A DNA stretch of 64,000 bases, taken from Pseudomonadota bacterium (GTDB taxonomy: Bacteria > Pseudomonadota > Gammaproteobacteria > Steroidobacterales > JBCBZW01). The notes beneath the pieces are model-generated. The model was not told where the DNA came from. It searched no databases and saw only the letters and a list, made by a program, of their open reading frames with translations. Below, one piece after another: positions 16,560 through 26,196 of this stretch. Location: assembly GCA_039193195.1 (NCBI GenBank), contig JBCCWS010000032.1, forward strand, positions 1-64,000, read 5' to 3'. Position 1 is the stretch's first letter. Each line of letters starts with the position of its first letter. Position numbers and translations under genes: made by a program.

Positions 16560-17561
16560 TCAGGCCGCCGGCGCGGGTTGCTGTTGCGTGATGCAGTGAA
16601 TGCCACCACCGCCCACGGCAATGGCGTCGATGCTCACCATCTTGACGGCGCGCCCGGGAAAGTAGTCACTGAGGCGCTCGCGCACCGCATCGTCGGTGGC
16701 GATGCCGTAGGACGGGGCGATCACGGCGCCGTTCGCTAGGTAGAAGTTCACGTAGGACAGGCAGAAGCGATCCCCGATGATGCAGTCCTCGCTGGCCTCC
16801 GGCAGGGGTAACAGCTCGAAGGGGCGGCCCTTCGCATCGGTTTGCTGATCGAGTGCCGCGTGTAGGGTGTCGAAGTAGGCCTTGCGCGGATCCGCCGGGT
16901 CGTCGGTGGATTCGACGATGATCTTCCCGGGCGCCGAGAAGGCGGCAACGCCGTCCACATGGCCATCGGTCTCCTGGTCCAGGGCATCGCCTGGTAACCA
17001 CAGCACCCTCTCCACGCCTAACCGTGTCATCAGCTCCGCCTCGATCTGCTCCCGGGTCCAGTCGGGGTTGCGGTTGGCGTTCGGGAAGCAGGAATCGGTG
17101 GTGAGGAGCGTACCCTCACCGTCGACGCAGAGGCCGCCGCCCTCGGCCACCAGGTCTGAGCGAATGACGGGCAAGTCCAGGGAGGCCAGAATGCGCTCGG
17201 CCATCAGCGCGTCCTGATCGTGCGGGTGGTACTTGCCTCCCCAAGCGTTGAAGGTAAAGGAGACGCCAGCCAGGGAGCCGTCATCGCCGTGCACGAAGTT
17301 GGGGCCGCTGTCCCGACACCAGGAGTCGTCGATCGGCACCGCGAGCAGGGTGATGTCGCTGCCCAAGTAGTTCCGCGCGCTGGCCGCGAGGTGGGGCGGC
17401 ACGAGCATGCTGACTGGCTCGTACTCGGCGATGGCGTGGGCGACGCGAGCGTAGGCTTGGCGGGTCGCCTCGGGGTCTTCCCACAACCCCTCGCGGCTGG
17501 GCCAGGCCATCCAGCAGCGATCGTGTGTCTCCCACTCGGCGGGCATGCGGTAGGTGGTCAT
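16560..17561 (-). CDS. aguA: Agmatine deiminase
   Basis: The 333-residue protein belongs to the peptidyl-arginine-deiminase fold and matches agmatine deiminase: SWCRDSGPNFV near residue 80, ETDGHVDGVAAF near 210, and the catalytic-Cys motif GGGGIHCITQQ (C323) ten residues from the end. It converts agmatine to N-carbamoylputrescine plus ammonia in the cytoplasm, the first step of the arginine-decarboxylase route to putrescine. The next enzyme of the pathway (aguB) lies 3.8 kb away on the opposite strand, and the two are separated by a STAND-type gene that has nothing to do with polyamines. Length is slightly short of the ~360-370 usual for the family, but all motifs are intact. Confidence 0.94.
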   Translation of the reverse strand: MTTYRMPAEWETHDRCWMAWPSREGLWEDPEATRQAYARVAHAIAEYEPVSMLVPPHLAASARNYLGSDITLLAVPIDDSWCRDSGPNFVHGDDGSLAGVSFTFNAWGGKYHPHDQDALMAERILASLDLPVIRSDLVAEGGGLCVDGEGTLLTTDSCFPNANRNPDWTREQIEAELMTRLGVERVLWLPGDALDQETDGHVDGVAAFSAPGKIIVESTDDPADPRKAYFDTLHAALDQQTDAKGRPFELLPLPEASEDCIIGDRFCLSYVNFYLANGAVIAPSYGIATDDAVRERLSDYFPGRAVKMVSIDAIAVGGGGIHCITQQQPAPAA

Positions 17562-17971
17562 TTGCAGGGCTCTCTCTCGTTCACGGATGCCCTAGTTTGC
17601 AGGCTATGTGGGTACAGCGGTAGGAGCGAAGCGTCTGCCATCCACTCGGTACACTCCTTAAGCCGGGCTAGCTGGGGCAACGCTGCGTGAATACGTGAAC
17701 GCCTCCTGATGCGCACACTCTGACAATCGGATCATAGCTGCAGGCGCAGTGCACTGGACTGGTCGCGGTCGCTACCCGGCTAGAATCGTGAGTCGCTTGA
17801 AGCACCGAACCAGCTCCCCCCTTGATGGCGAAACAACGTCCCATCGACGCGTAAGGTACGCAGCTGCCCACAGTGACGCCACCTACGAGACACCCTCTGA
17901 CTCGGTGGCTTGGGCAGCCGAGGGAAGCGTGCCAGGAATCCAGAGCCTGTACTCGGTGATCTCGCGTCACC
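17562..17971. other. Intergenic spacer between aguA and the STAND gene
   Basis: About 410 bases that hold the aguA promoter region and the 3' flank of the STAND gene. No supportable gene and no clear terminator. It is a probable junction of inserted DNA, but I find no direct repeats or element ends that would prove it. Confidence 0.45.
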
Positions 17972-20900
17972 TCATTCTCGCCCCTTCCGCGCTTTCTCGT
18001 TGAGCGCTCGCAAGTCGCCTTCCCAATCAAATCTGAGGTCTTCAGAGGGGTCGTACTGGGGAATCGGTGGCAGAGTCTGTCCGAGGTCTTCGAGAAGCCT
18101 GATCGCACGGTTCAGGCGAAATCGGACCACGTAAGGCTCACCTCTGCCGCACGCGAAATGATGAGCCCTCAATGCCGCCTTGACCGCCAGTTCTCCTTCC
18201 CCAAGTTCTTGCCAGATCGTTGCAATGACGAGTGTCAGTCCCCCATTCTGCTCAAAGCTGCTCAGCTCCAAATCGTCGTATCGCTCGGCGACATCTCGCG
18301 CCTCTGACTCTTGACCCGCTCGTAGCTTTGCTAAGGCGAGTAGCGACTCCGCTCTAGGGGCATCCTCCCCGCTTTCTCGCAAGAGGCGCACCGCCTCCGT
18401 AAGCGGAGCAAGTGCTGGCACTACTTCGTCGCGATCTAGGAGGATCTCTCCTTGCAACATCAAGCAAAAGTGCAAGTAGAGGCGATTGCTAGCTTCTTTG
18501 CAGAGTAGTGAAGCCTTCGTTGTGAGAGCGTCCTCCGGGTGCCCGCGATGGTACATATCGTGGGCACGGATCGTCTCCAGGCGGCTCCGTTGAAGAGCGC
18601 TCTGGTTCCTGCCCTTTAGGGATGTACTTAGGCGCGCATAGTGTTCATCAGCCTTTGTTGTGTCCCCGCGTCTCTGGGCGGTGTTGTAGATGAACAACAG
18701 TGTCGAAAACACGCTGTCCTCATACCTGGCGGTCTCTGCTAGCGTTAGCGCTTCTTGGTAGCATTTTGCTGCCACGCCTAGATCTCCCATCTCCTCAAGG
18801 CAGCCGCCAACCTCTCTCAGAGCAGAGCAAACATGCCCGGTGCTCTCTTCGTCTATCCAAATGCGGAGAGCTCGCTGTCGAAGATCTAACGCTAGACGGC
18901 TACTTTGCCGAGAGAATGCAACGCCCGCTGCACCTAGCAGCATCGCCTGGTTGCGTGGACTGTTCGACATTACTCTTCCGTGCCAGCCGTCTGGGAAAAA
19001 TGGCTTCAATACCCGCTGCTGCTCGGATTTCGCCTGCAAGCTGTGGTTCAACGCAGATACAAGATCACCTAGATAGGCACGACTGGCACGCTCGAACTCC
19101 CCCATCCGAGTTAGGGTGACGACAAGCTGAATCCCAGGCGCTAGATCGTGCAGGCTCTTCGCCTGCTCCCAGGTGTCAAGCGGTTTGCCTGAAAAGTAGT
19201 CGACCACACCTTCACCGATCTCACGGGCCTCACTGTCATTGAGACGCCCGGAGGCCACACCCCGTACTACCGGGTGGAGATCGAATGACTTCAACCCCCG
19301 TTCATACTGAAGAAGTCCGCGTCGTTCGAGTTGGCGAAGCGTTTCATCGAAATCAGCAATGGCAGCTGCGTATTCGGGAGAGTCTTGCCATGTCGACAAC
19401 TGCTGCTCGTACTCCGTTTGCGCCTGTTGGTGTTTCTGTCGAGCGAGCAGGCGTTCCTCCGAATCCTCGTATCGAAATGGCCGGAACTCCTGGGGCTTCG
19501 CGGGCGCAGGAGGCATATGCGGGTTGAACGCCCTAAGGGTGTCGTAGCTGGCGCTACCGTTCAGAAGGGAAAGCGTTTGCAGCAGTCGACGGTCCGGGGG
19601 CGGCAGTGAGTTGATTGCTGCATCGAGAATGTGATGCTGGCGCTGCTTTAGGTCTAGGTCGGCGAGGCCAAGCTTACCGCCCGCCGCAGGGTCTTCGAGC
19701 CAAGCGTCGAAGTTACCGCGGTCGGGCAAGTACTCGTTAACCAGGCCCGCCAAAGCGCCGATGACGAGCGGATGGCAATCACAGTTGCGCTGCAAGTACC
19801 TACGGATCGACGCGCCATCGCCCGTGACTTCGCAAGCTCGAAACATCGCTTCCGCATCTGATGGCCGCAAGCCGTAGAGCGGTTCGTGGCGCACGCCGGG
19901 CACTCGTGCGTTTGCGTTGTTTACCAGTGCCTGCGGTGTCAGACGTGACGACACCAACACCTTCGACTGGGATGGCCCGGCTAAGCGGCGTAGAAGCTCG
20001 TCGTCCTCGGGATTGATCGCGGCACGGGGATCACGGTCTAGGATCTGGTCTGTCGCTTGCTCCACCTCGCCGTCCCGCATGTGCGGAGCGTCGACTCGGT
20101 GGTACGCCACGAGAATTCGCTCCAGCCCGTCGAGCACCAGAAGCCAGGGCCGAGCCTCGAGCTGCGCCAACAGATCAGGCATCATCGCGCGCGTGGTGAG
20201 CTTTCGGAACTCCTCGACGGGTGTACTGGTGATGTAGGCAAGCGCCTCTTGGCAGAAGCTGCGCATCGTGGCGCCGCCCTCGTAGAAGGAAAACCAAAGC
20301 CGCCCGGCCCAGTCGTCGCGCACTACGGGAGCGTGGGCGTTTAGCCAGGTCCAGGTGAGCATGCTCTTGCCCGATCCACCGATCGCCTCGAAGAGCAGCA
20401 TCGGATTGGGATCTGCCGCGGCGCACCAATCATCGAGCATATTGAGTTCGGCCTGACGTCCTACGAAACGGTGAGAACCGAGGTAGCGTGGCAGGGCGCG
20501 CAGGTCCGGGGCCGCGGCGGCATGAAGGCCGTCGACAGACTGAGTGGGTAGTTGGCCGGTGTTGGGTGAAGCAGCCGCTTGGCGATCCAAGAAGCTCGCG
20601 ACCTTCGCTACCGCCGTAGTCGCGGCGACCAAAAACTCTTCTTTGGTGTTGAATACTTGGTATATCCGTTCGACCTCGCTCCCCGCGCCCATCTTCTTCG
20701 CGCGTTCTCGGAAGGCATGGAGCTTCTTGAGTCTTTCAGGGTCCCGCTCGACGTGGGCGGGCTTAACGGCATAGTCGTCGCCCATAATGAACAGCAGGAT
20801 AGGGCGATCGAGCCGTATTGCCTCATTGAATTCGAGCTCGGTGATGGAGAGCTCGTCGGGATTACTATCGGGGCACAACGGTATCTGGCCGTAGCGGTGG

Positions 20901-21109
20901 CCAATGACGGTAACGAGGGCGGCGGCATTCCGTACCATTTTCAAGGACGCGTCGATGACGTTGCTTTCGGCCTGCGCGCCGGAGTACTCCATCACCTCAG
21001 CCCGAAAGCCGTGTCGGTTGATCGCGTCGATGACCGCGCGACGATCCTCCTTGAGATCTGCGAAGGTGCTTGCCACCATGATCGCTTGGAATTGCTTCGG
21101 CGTGTCCAT
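17972..21109 (-). CDS. DUF4062-STAND NTPase-TPR protein, candidate immune sensor
   Basis: The 1,045-residue protein opens with a DUF4062 domain (FQAIMVASTFADLKEDRRAV to about residue 110), a TIR-related fold often attached to signalling ATPases. A STAND/NACHT-like NTPase follows: Walker A in IGGSGKSML (about residue 247) and Walker B in WLLVLDGLERIL (about 320), then a helical sensor region. A predicted coiled segment near 560-590 and TPR-like helices fill the rest to the C-terminus. STAND proteins with an effector-like N-terminus and a repeat sensor are typical of phage-triggered abortive defence, such as Avs-type systems; the exact target is unknown. It sits as a single gene between aguA and aguB and appears less GC-rich than both, consistent with acquisition by transfer. 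Confidence 0.78.
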   Translation of the reverse strand: MDTPKQFQAIMVASTFADLKEDRRAVIDAINRHGFRAEVMEYSGAQAESNVIDASLKMVRNAAALVTVIGHRYGQIPLCPDSNPDELSITELEFNEAIRLDRPILLFIMGDDYAVKPAHVERDPERLKKLHAFRERAKKMGAGSEVERIYQVFNTKEEFLVAATTAVAKVASFLDRQAAASPNTGQLPTQSVDGLHAAAAPDLRALPRYLGSHRFVGRQAELNMLDDWCAAADPNPMLLFEAIGGSGKSMLTWTWLNAHAPVVRDDWAGRLWFSFYEGGATMRSFCQEALAYITSTPVEEFRKLTTRAMMPDLLAQLEARPWLLVLDGLERILVAYHRVDAPHMRDGEVEQATDQILDRDPRAAINPEDDELLRRLAGPSQSKVLVSSRLTPQALVNNANARVPGVRHEPLYGLRPSDAEAMFRACEVTGDGASIRRYLQRNCDCHPLVIGALAGLVNEYLPDRGNFDAWLEDPAAGGKLGLADLDLKQRQHHILDAAINSLPPPDRRLLQTLSLLNGSASYDTLRAFNPHMPPAPAKPQEFRPFRYEDSEERLLARQKHQQAQTEYEQQLSTWQDSPEYAAAIADFDETLRQLERRGLLQYERGLKSFDLHPVVRGVASGRLNDSEAREIGEGVVDYFSGKPLDTWEQAKSLHDLAPGIQLVVTLTRMGEFERASRAYLGDLVSALNHSLQAKSEQQRVLKPFFPDGWHGRVMSNSPRNQAMLLGAAGVAFSRQSSRLALDLRQRALRIWIDEESTGHVCSALREVGGCLEEMGDLGVAAKCYQEALTLAETARYEDSVFSTLLFIYNTAQRRGDTTKADEHYARLSTSLKGRNQSALQRSRLETIRAHDMYHRGHPEDALTTKASLLCKEASNRLYLHFCLMLQGEILLDRDEVVPALAPLTEAVRLLRESGEDAPRAESLLALAKLRAGQESEARDVAERYDDLELSSFEQNGGLTLVIATIWQELGEGELAVKAALRAHHFACGRGEPYVVRFRLNRAIRLLEDLGQTLPPIPQYDPSEDLRFDWEGDLRALNEKARKGRE

Positions 21110-21371
21110 TCCTGTTCCAGGGGTTCGTTTTCGATATTGTTAACCAAAGGCGCCGGTGTGGGAAGATCTGTGCGTCCGAGTGACGTCGAACCAACACAGT
21201 CGCCATCTGGTTGGAGCTGCGTACCTCAGGAGGTTGGAATGATTCGCTCGTGGGGTAGGCGGCGAGCCGTTCCGGCAAGAGCTGACCACTTTGCAGGCGA
21301 ACCGCACCCATGAGACAAAGACGCGGGAAGCGATCGGTGTTCGCTAGGTCCAGGATCGAAGGGGCTCGCAG

Positions 21372-22253
21372 ATGCGTGAAGTGACGTTGGCCGCCGCCCA
21401 GATGGCGTGCAGCTGGGATCGGGAGGCGAACACTGCTAAGGCCACGGCGATGGTCCGTGAGGCCGCGGGGAAGGGTGCACAGGTCATCCTCCTTCAAGAG
21501 CTGTTCGAGACGCCCTACTTCTGCATCGAGCAGCATGGCGAGCACCTTCGCCTCGCCACGCCCCTGGCGGACAATCCGTTCCTCGCCCACTTCCAGGCGC
21601 TCGCCGCGTCGCTCGGCGTGGTGCTGCCCGTGTCCTGGTTCGAGCGTAGCGGCAACAGCTTCTTCAACTCCGTTTGTATGTTCGATGCTGACGGCGCCAT
21701 GCTCGGGGTGTACCGCAAGACCCACATTCCGAATTCGATCGGCTACCAGGAGAAGACCTACTTCAGTCCGGGGGACACGGGCTTCAAAGTGTGGAACACC
21801 CGTCTCGGGCGTATCGGCGTCGGCATCTGCTGGGATCAGTGGTTCCCTGAGGCCGCTCGTGCCATGGTGCTCGGCGGCGCCGAGCTCCTCCTCTACCCAA
21901 CGGCGATCGGTAGTGAGCCCGGCGATGCATCCCTCGACTCGCGAGCGCACTGGCGCCGAGTGATGCAGGGGCATGCCGCTGCCAACATGGTGCCCCTCGT
22001 GGCGTCGAACCGTGTCGGCGCGGACGTGGCCACGCAGACGGCGCAGCTCGAGATGTCCTTCTACGGCAACTCCTTCATCGCCGATCATACGGGCGCCCTG
22101 CTGGCGCAGGCCGATGACCGTACCGAGATGAGCTTGTTGGCGACGGTCGATCTCGATCTCTGCGACCGGTACCGGACCGAGTGGGGCGTGTTCCGCGATC
22201 GACGACCCGAGTGCTACGGCGCACTCATGACTCTCGACGGCGTGCAGCGCTAG
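21372..22253 (+). CDS. aguB: N-carbamoylputrescine amidase
   Basis: The 293-residue nitrilase-superfamily amidohydrolase has the full Glu-Lys-Cys triad: E43 in LLQELFETPYF, K116 in VYRKTHIPNS and C153 in GVGICWDQWFPE. The FETPYF and IPNSIGYQEKTYF segments are characteristic of AguB. It hydrolyses N-carbamoylputrescine to putrescine, CO2 and ammonia, completing the pathway begun by agmatine deiminase. The ATG at 21372 follows an AAGGGG site. The stop codon abuts the GTG start of an MFS transporter, so these two are one transcription unit. Separation from aguA by the STAND gene is unusual because the two enzymes are commonly adjacent. Confidence 0.93.
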   Translation: MREVTLAAAQMACSWDREANTAKATAMVREAAGKGAQVILLQELFETPYFCIEQHGEHLRLATPLADNPFLAHFQALAASLGVVLPVSWFERSGNSFFNSVCMFDADGAMLGVYRKTHIPNSIGYQEKTYFSPGDTGFKVWNTRLGRIGVGICWDQWFPEAARAMVLGGAELLLYPTAIGSEPGDASLDSRAHWRRVMQGHAAANMVPLVASNRVGADVATQTAQLEMSFYGNSFIADHTGALLAQADDRTEMSLLATVDLDLCDRYRTEWGVFRDRRPECYGALMTLDGVQR

Positions 22254-23405
22254 GTGATTCCCGGGCCCGCGATTTGGGCGGCATCGCTCATCGGCTGCGT
22301 TGCGCTCATCCCGATTCTCATCGGTCCGATCATCATCGGGGTACTGGTCGACTTCGGGGGGCTGACCGATACGCAGGCCGGAGTCACCTCAGCGTACGGA
22401 GCGATCGGCACGGTTACCGTCGCCCTGATCTGCGCCCTGCGCATGCATCGACTGCCCCTGCGCCGCCTCGCGACGATGGGACTGGGCGCGGCCATCGTCA
22501 CGAACGTCGTGACGGCCCTGAGCTACGAAAACCTCGCGCTGTTCTACAGCTTGCGCATGCTCAACGCCCTCGGCGAGGGGGCAGCCTACGCGGCGGTGAT
22601 GAGTTCCTTTGCGCGCAAGCCCGAGTCCGAGCGCTGCTATGGGTTGTTCATGATGCTGCAGTTCGGGGTTGCCGGCGTATTCCTCTGGGCCCTCCCGACC
22701 TACCTGCCGCAGATGGGGGTGCGGGCGATGTACCTGGGCTTCGCAGGGGCGCAGCTGTTGGTACTGCCCTGTGTGCGGTGCCTGCCTGCGGATGCTGCCG
22801 ACGCTGCGGGGATTACCATTCGAGGCGCCGAGTGGCGTCTGCTATTGGCGGTACCGGCCCTGGCGGGCCTGGTGGCGTTGTGTTTCAGCGAGGCCTCGAA
22901 CGTGGGCACGGATGCCTTTCTCGAGCGGATCGCCGTCCATGCGGGACTGAGCGATGCGCAGGTCGGCACCAGCTTAGGGCTCGCCTCGATCCTAGGGATG
23001 CCTGGTGCCTTTGGGATTTTGCTGTTGGGCAGCAGGCTCGGCCACGCACTTCCGGCGCTGGTCGGCTTTACCGTGGGGGCTGGCTCCCTCCTCGGGATCC
23101 TGAGTGCAGACTCTTACGCGGGCTTCCTCGCCTTCACCTGCATCCACAGCGTGGCGTGGGCCTTCGTCACGCCCTATGTCCAAAGCGTGCTCGCCGATCT
23201 AGATCCCGGTGGCGCGGTTGTCACTGCTGGGGGGATTGCCAGCGGTGCCGGCGCAGGCATCGGTCCGGCCGCCACCGCCACGCTGGTGTCTGCCAATAGC
23301 TACGAGGGCGTGTTGACCGTCGGTCTCGGCGCCTTTGCCATCGCCGCTGTGGCGATCGTGCTCGCCTCGAGCGGCTTGAAGCGGGCATCGCGTGCGGAGC
23401 ATTAA
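22254..23405 (+). CDS. Major facilitator superfamily transporter
   Basis: A 383-residue polytopic membrane protein with about eleven to twelve hydrophobic spans and no soluble domain. The GTG start is the codon right after the TAG stop of aguB, so the two are translationally coupled. An MFS-like loop motif (LRMLNALGEGAAYA) appears near residue 100. Coupling with aguB suggests export or import of a polyamine, agmatine or a related compound, but the substrate cannot be read from the sequence. The family assignment rests on topology and general composition. Confidence 0.75.
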   Translation: MIPGPAIWAASLIGCVALIPILIGPIIIGVLVDFGGLTDTQAGVTSAYGAIGTVTVALICALRMHRLPLRRLATMGLGAAIVTNVVTALSYENLALFYSLRMLNALGEGAAYAAVMSSFARKPESERCYGLFMMLQFGVAGVFLWALPTYLPQMGVRAMYLGFAGAQLLVLPCVRCLPADAADAAGITIRGAEWRLLLAVPALAGLVALCFSEASNVGTDAFLERIAVHAGLSDAQVGTSLGLASILGMPGAFGILLLGSRLGHALPALVGFTVGAGSLLGILSADSYAGFLAFTCIHSVAWAFVTPYVQSVLADLDPGGAVVTAGGIASGAGAGIGPAATATLVSANSYEGVLTVGLGAFAIAAVAIVLASSGLKRASRAEH

Positions 23406-23544
23406 GTCATACAATAGGCTTTACCCCTTGGTTATTTGACGCTGGTCACAGCTCGTCCGTTGCTGCACAGGATGCTTGCCAAGCACATCGATATTGAACC
23501 GCGGATACTCACTCCCACATCGATTCCGTACCGGGGAGAGAGGG

Positions 23545-25329
23545 ATGAAGGGTTTCGCAACCGTAGGCGCAGCGCTGCTGGTGCTGAGCGGCGTCACGCA
23601 GCCAGCGCACGCCAACCATGGGCTGAGTTCAGAGCAAGAGCAGGCCGCAGCGCCGGTCGAGGCGCTGCGTGCCGCTACGAGCTATCTCGTGCAAGCGCGG
23701 GACGTTGCGACGGCCGCGGCGCTCGTGCGTCAGGTGGGCGGCACGGTGGTGTCCTCCGTCGAGCTGATCAACACCGTCGGCGCGCGACTGAGCGAAGAGC
23801 AGGCTGCAGCCCTGCGTCATCACCCCGATGCGAGGGTGTTCAACAATACGACCGTGCGCGCCTCCAGCGCGAACGAGGCCACCTCTAACCTAGAGGACTT
23901 CCTGCGCAGTATTCCGCGGCACGCTTGGTACGTGCCGACCTTCTACCCGGCACAAGTCGGCGCTGGCGCATTGCACGATCTGGAGATCTACGGCTACGAC
24001 GTTGGCGTTGCCGTGATCGACACCGGCATCTCCGATTACCTCAGCGAGCAGTATTGGACCAAGTGGATCGTCGAGGTGGACGTGCTCGGCGATGATGTGC
24101 GTGTGAAGCGCCCTCATCAGTGGTGGAAGTACGGCTTTGGTGATGAGAGCGGCCACGGCACGCACGTGGGCTCCATCATCATCAACGACGGGTGGAACCG
24201 CAGTACCCGCCAATACGAAGGCGTGGCCCCGTATGCGAGCCTGATCTCCGTGCGCGCCTTCGATGGCGACGGCGCCGGCAGCTACCTCGATGTGATCGAG
24301 GCGATCGACTGGGTCGTCTCCAACCGTGAGCAGCACGACATCCGCGTGCTGAACCTGTCGTTTAGCGCAGCACCCCACTCGCATTACTGGGAAGACCCGA
24401 TCAACCAGGCGGTCATGGCCGCCTGGAAGGCGGGCATTGTGGTAGTGGTATCTGCGGGCAACACTGGACCGGAGCCGATGAGCATCGGTGTGCCCGGCAA
24501 CGTGCCCTACGTGATCACCGTGGGCGCGATGACCGATAACTACACGCCCCACATTCCCGCGGACGATCACGTGACCTCTTTCTCGTCCGCCGGCCCGACC
24601 TACGAGGGCTTCGTCAAGCCGGACGTGATCGCCCCCGGCGGCCACCTGCTGGGCCTTGTGCCCGACGACAGCCGACTCCTGGTAGAGCATCCCCAAGCCA
24701 TGGCGCCGAACGAGTGGCACTACGCCATGTCGGGCACTTCGCAGGCAGCAGCCGTCGTCAGCGGCGCAGTTGCACTGCTGTTGGACGCCGAGCCTGAGCT
24801 CACGCCAGACGAGGTGAAGTGCCGGCTGATGGCGACGGCCCGCCGTGCGACCGACGCAGACGGCGGGTCAGCGTTCAGCGTCTTTCAGCAGGGGGCGGGC
24901 CTCATCGACGTGTCCGCCGCGCTGCAGACCGACGCCGCAGGTTGCGCCAACGTTGGCCTAGACATCGCCGACGACCTCGCCGGCATTCGCCACTTCGGTG
25001 GCCCCGCCAACATGAACGACGATGGCGAGTTCTATCTGATGGATATGGAGGCGGCCACGCCCAACCAGGAACTGGAAGGTAGCGGCTACACCTGGAGTCA
25101 GGGCTACACCTGGTCGCAGGGCTACACCTGGAGCCAGGGCTACACCTGGTCGCAAGGTTACACGTGGAGTCAGGGCTACACCTGGTCGCAAGGTTACACG
25201 TGGAGCCAGGGCTACACCTGGTCCCAAGGCTACGTATGGAGCCAGTCCTTGCCGTGGGCAGAGGGGCCGCCGTCCGAGGCGTCGAACGCGCGTAGCGCGA
25301 CGGTGGATCGGTGGGTGCCTAACGAGTAG
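23545..25329 (+). CDS. Secreted subtilisin-like (S8) protease with C-terminal WSQ repeats
   Basis: The ATG at 23545 follows GGAGAGAGGG and yields 594 residues with a signal peptide ending AHA. Residues ~40-105 resemble an I9-type propeptide. The S8 catalytic domain has Asp in VAVIDTGIS (D159), His in GHGTHVGSI (H204) and Ser in SGTSQAAAV (S399); all are intact. After the protease, residues ~514-567 are nine tandem hexapeptides, GYTWSQ eight times and GYVWSQ once, then a short tail with LPWAEG. The enzyme should be exported, self-processed and act on extracellular protein. The repeat tail could be a cell-surface or ligand-binding ribbon. A strong terminator follows the gene. Confidence 0.9.
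   Translation: MKGFATVGAALLVLSGVTQPAHANHGLSSEQEQAAAPVEALRAATSYLVQARDVATAAALVRQVGGTVVSSVELINTVGARLSEEQAAALRHHPDARVFNNTTVRASSANEATSNLEDFLRSIPRHAWYVPTFYPAQVGAGALHDLEIYGYDVGVAVIDTGISDYLSEQYWTKWIVEVDVLGDDVRVKRPHQWWKYGFGDESGHGTHVGSIIINDGWNRSTRQYEGVAPYASLISVRAFDGDGAGSYLDVIEAIDWVVSNREQHDIRVLNLSFSAAPHSHYWEDPINQAVMAAWKAGIVVVVSAGNTGPEPMSIGVPGNVPYVITVGAMTDNYTPHIPADDHVTSFSSAGPTYEGFVKPDVIAPGGHLLGLVPDDSRLLVEHPQAMAPNEWHYAMSGTSQAAAVVSGAVALLLDAEPELTPDEVKCRLMATARRATDADGGSAFSVFQQGAGLIDVSAALQTDAAGCANVGLDIADDLAGIRHFGGPANMNDDGEFYLMDMEAATPNQELEGSGYTWSQGYTWSQGYTWSQGYTWSQGYTWSQGYTWSQGYTWSQGYTWSQGYVWSQSLPWAEGPPSEASNARSATVDRWVPNE
25084..25245 (+). repeat. Nine tandem 18-bp coding repeats (GYTWSQ)
   Basis: Nine in-frame 18-bp units encode GYTWSQ (eight copies) and GYVWSQ (last copy). 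The units differ at synonymous positions (AGC or TCG or AGT for Ser, GGC or GGT for Gly), yet the peptide is kept, which points to selection on the protein sequence rather than a very recent expansion. It is not a CRISPR: there are no spacers. Confidence 0.95.
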
Positions 25330-25358
25330 CTGAGAAGGACGACCCTGACTGGGGCTGA

Positions 25359-25397
25359 GGCGCTGCTGACCGGCGGGTCGGTGGCGCCTTATTTTTT
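25359..25397 (+). terminator. Rho-independent terminator of the S8 protease gene
   Basis: A 13-base-pair stem (25359-25371 with 25376-25388, two wobble pairs) closes a GGCG tetraloop and is followed by TTATTTTTT. It begins 30 bases after the protease stop codon. This is the clearest intrinsic terminator in the window. Confidence 0.85.
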
Positions 25398-25519
25398 GCG
25401 AAGGCCCGAGCGCAGACGCCTGGACGCGCGAAGACGATGGTGGGGGATGGTGGGAATCGATGCGGCGCGCCGCCGAAAGCGTCGGAGCCCAGCCGCGGTC
25501 CACGCACCACCACGCAGTG

Positions 25520-25699
25520 CTACTCGTCCTTTTTGCCGAGCTCGATAGCGCCCAACGCCAACATTAGTGAGGCTACGGCGCCCAAAATCACGTGGTCGTC
25601 ATACACCGCTTTTAGAAACGCGATTATCGGGATTGCACCGAAGATCAGGATCAGGCCCTTCGTTTGGTGTGAGAGCTTTCTCGGCGGCTTGTCGGACAT
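25520..25699 (-). CDS. Small two-span membrane protein, unknown
   Basis: A 59-residue protein beginning MSDKPPRKLS with two hydrophobic segments (about residues 15-30 and 36-52) and a charged C-terminus, GKKDE. The ATG at 25699 has GGAAG about six bases upstream; longer starts add low-complexity sequence. I do not recognise a family. The clean topology, positive-inside N-terminus and ribosome binding site argue for a real small membrane gene. It faces the terminator of the S8 protease. Confidence 0.55.
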   Translation of the reverse strand: MSDKPPRKLSHQTKGLILIFGAIPIIAFLKAVYDDHVILGAVASLMLALGAIELGKKDE

Positions 25700-26196
25700 C
25701 CTGACTTCCCATTCGCGTGAGTCACCCCAGATCGATCGTGGTGCGGCGTCAGCTCCTCGGTCGCCTATACGACCGGCTGCCGCCGGGCCGCGATCACTGG
25801 CAGCATGCAAGGGGTGTGCCCGTGCGCAACATCCTCACGGACCGGGGCCGCACCGTCATCCACTGCGGCGATAGGGTGAAGAATTGGTCGAAAATTCAGT
25901 GGGTAATGCGGAGCCGTGGAGGGAGAGTAAAGCGCTCCTAGCAGTGGGTCCGCACGGTCAGCTCTGTCCAAACTATGCACGACATTAGGGCTTGGCTGAC
26001 TCAGTTCAGGGCAAGCGCGGTTGCTTGCCCACAAGCGTAGCGTCTGCGGCGATCCGTGCGGCCCGCCCATCTTTGTGCCGGTTTCGATTGCAATGGCGCA
26101 TAGGTGACCACCGCCGCCCATTGGCCAGATGTGGCCTGATTATTGCTGCAGACAACGAATGATTGGAGGCGTCAAGACAGCTAAGGGAGGAGCGAG
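25700..26196. other. Intergenic region before the hydroxylase gene
   Basis: Nearly 500 bases with no gene that I can support. A perfect 8-bp hairpin, GGGCAAGC-GCGGTT-GCTTGCCC, lies at 26009-26030 without a T-run, so it is not a simple terminator. The region must contain the promoters of the small leftward membrane gene and the rightward hydroxylase gene. Confidence 0.45.

Noticed and set aside
20997-22088. Minus-strand frame spanning the aguB gene and the STAND start
   Set aside because: It overlaps two well-supported genes and has no recognisable protein features.
25084-25245. CRISPR-like tandem repeat
   Set aside because: The 18-bp units are contiguous, in frame and without spacers; they encode the GYTWSQ repeats.
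26009-26030. Hairpin as a terminator
   Set aside because: The stem is perfect but no T-run follows on either strand.
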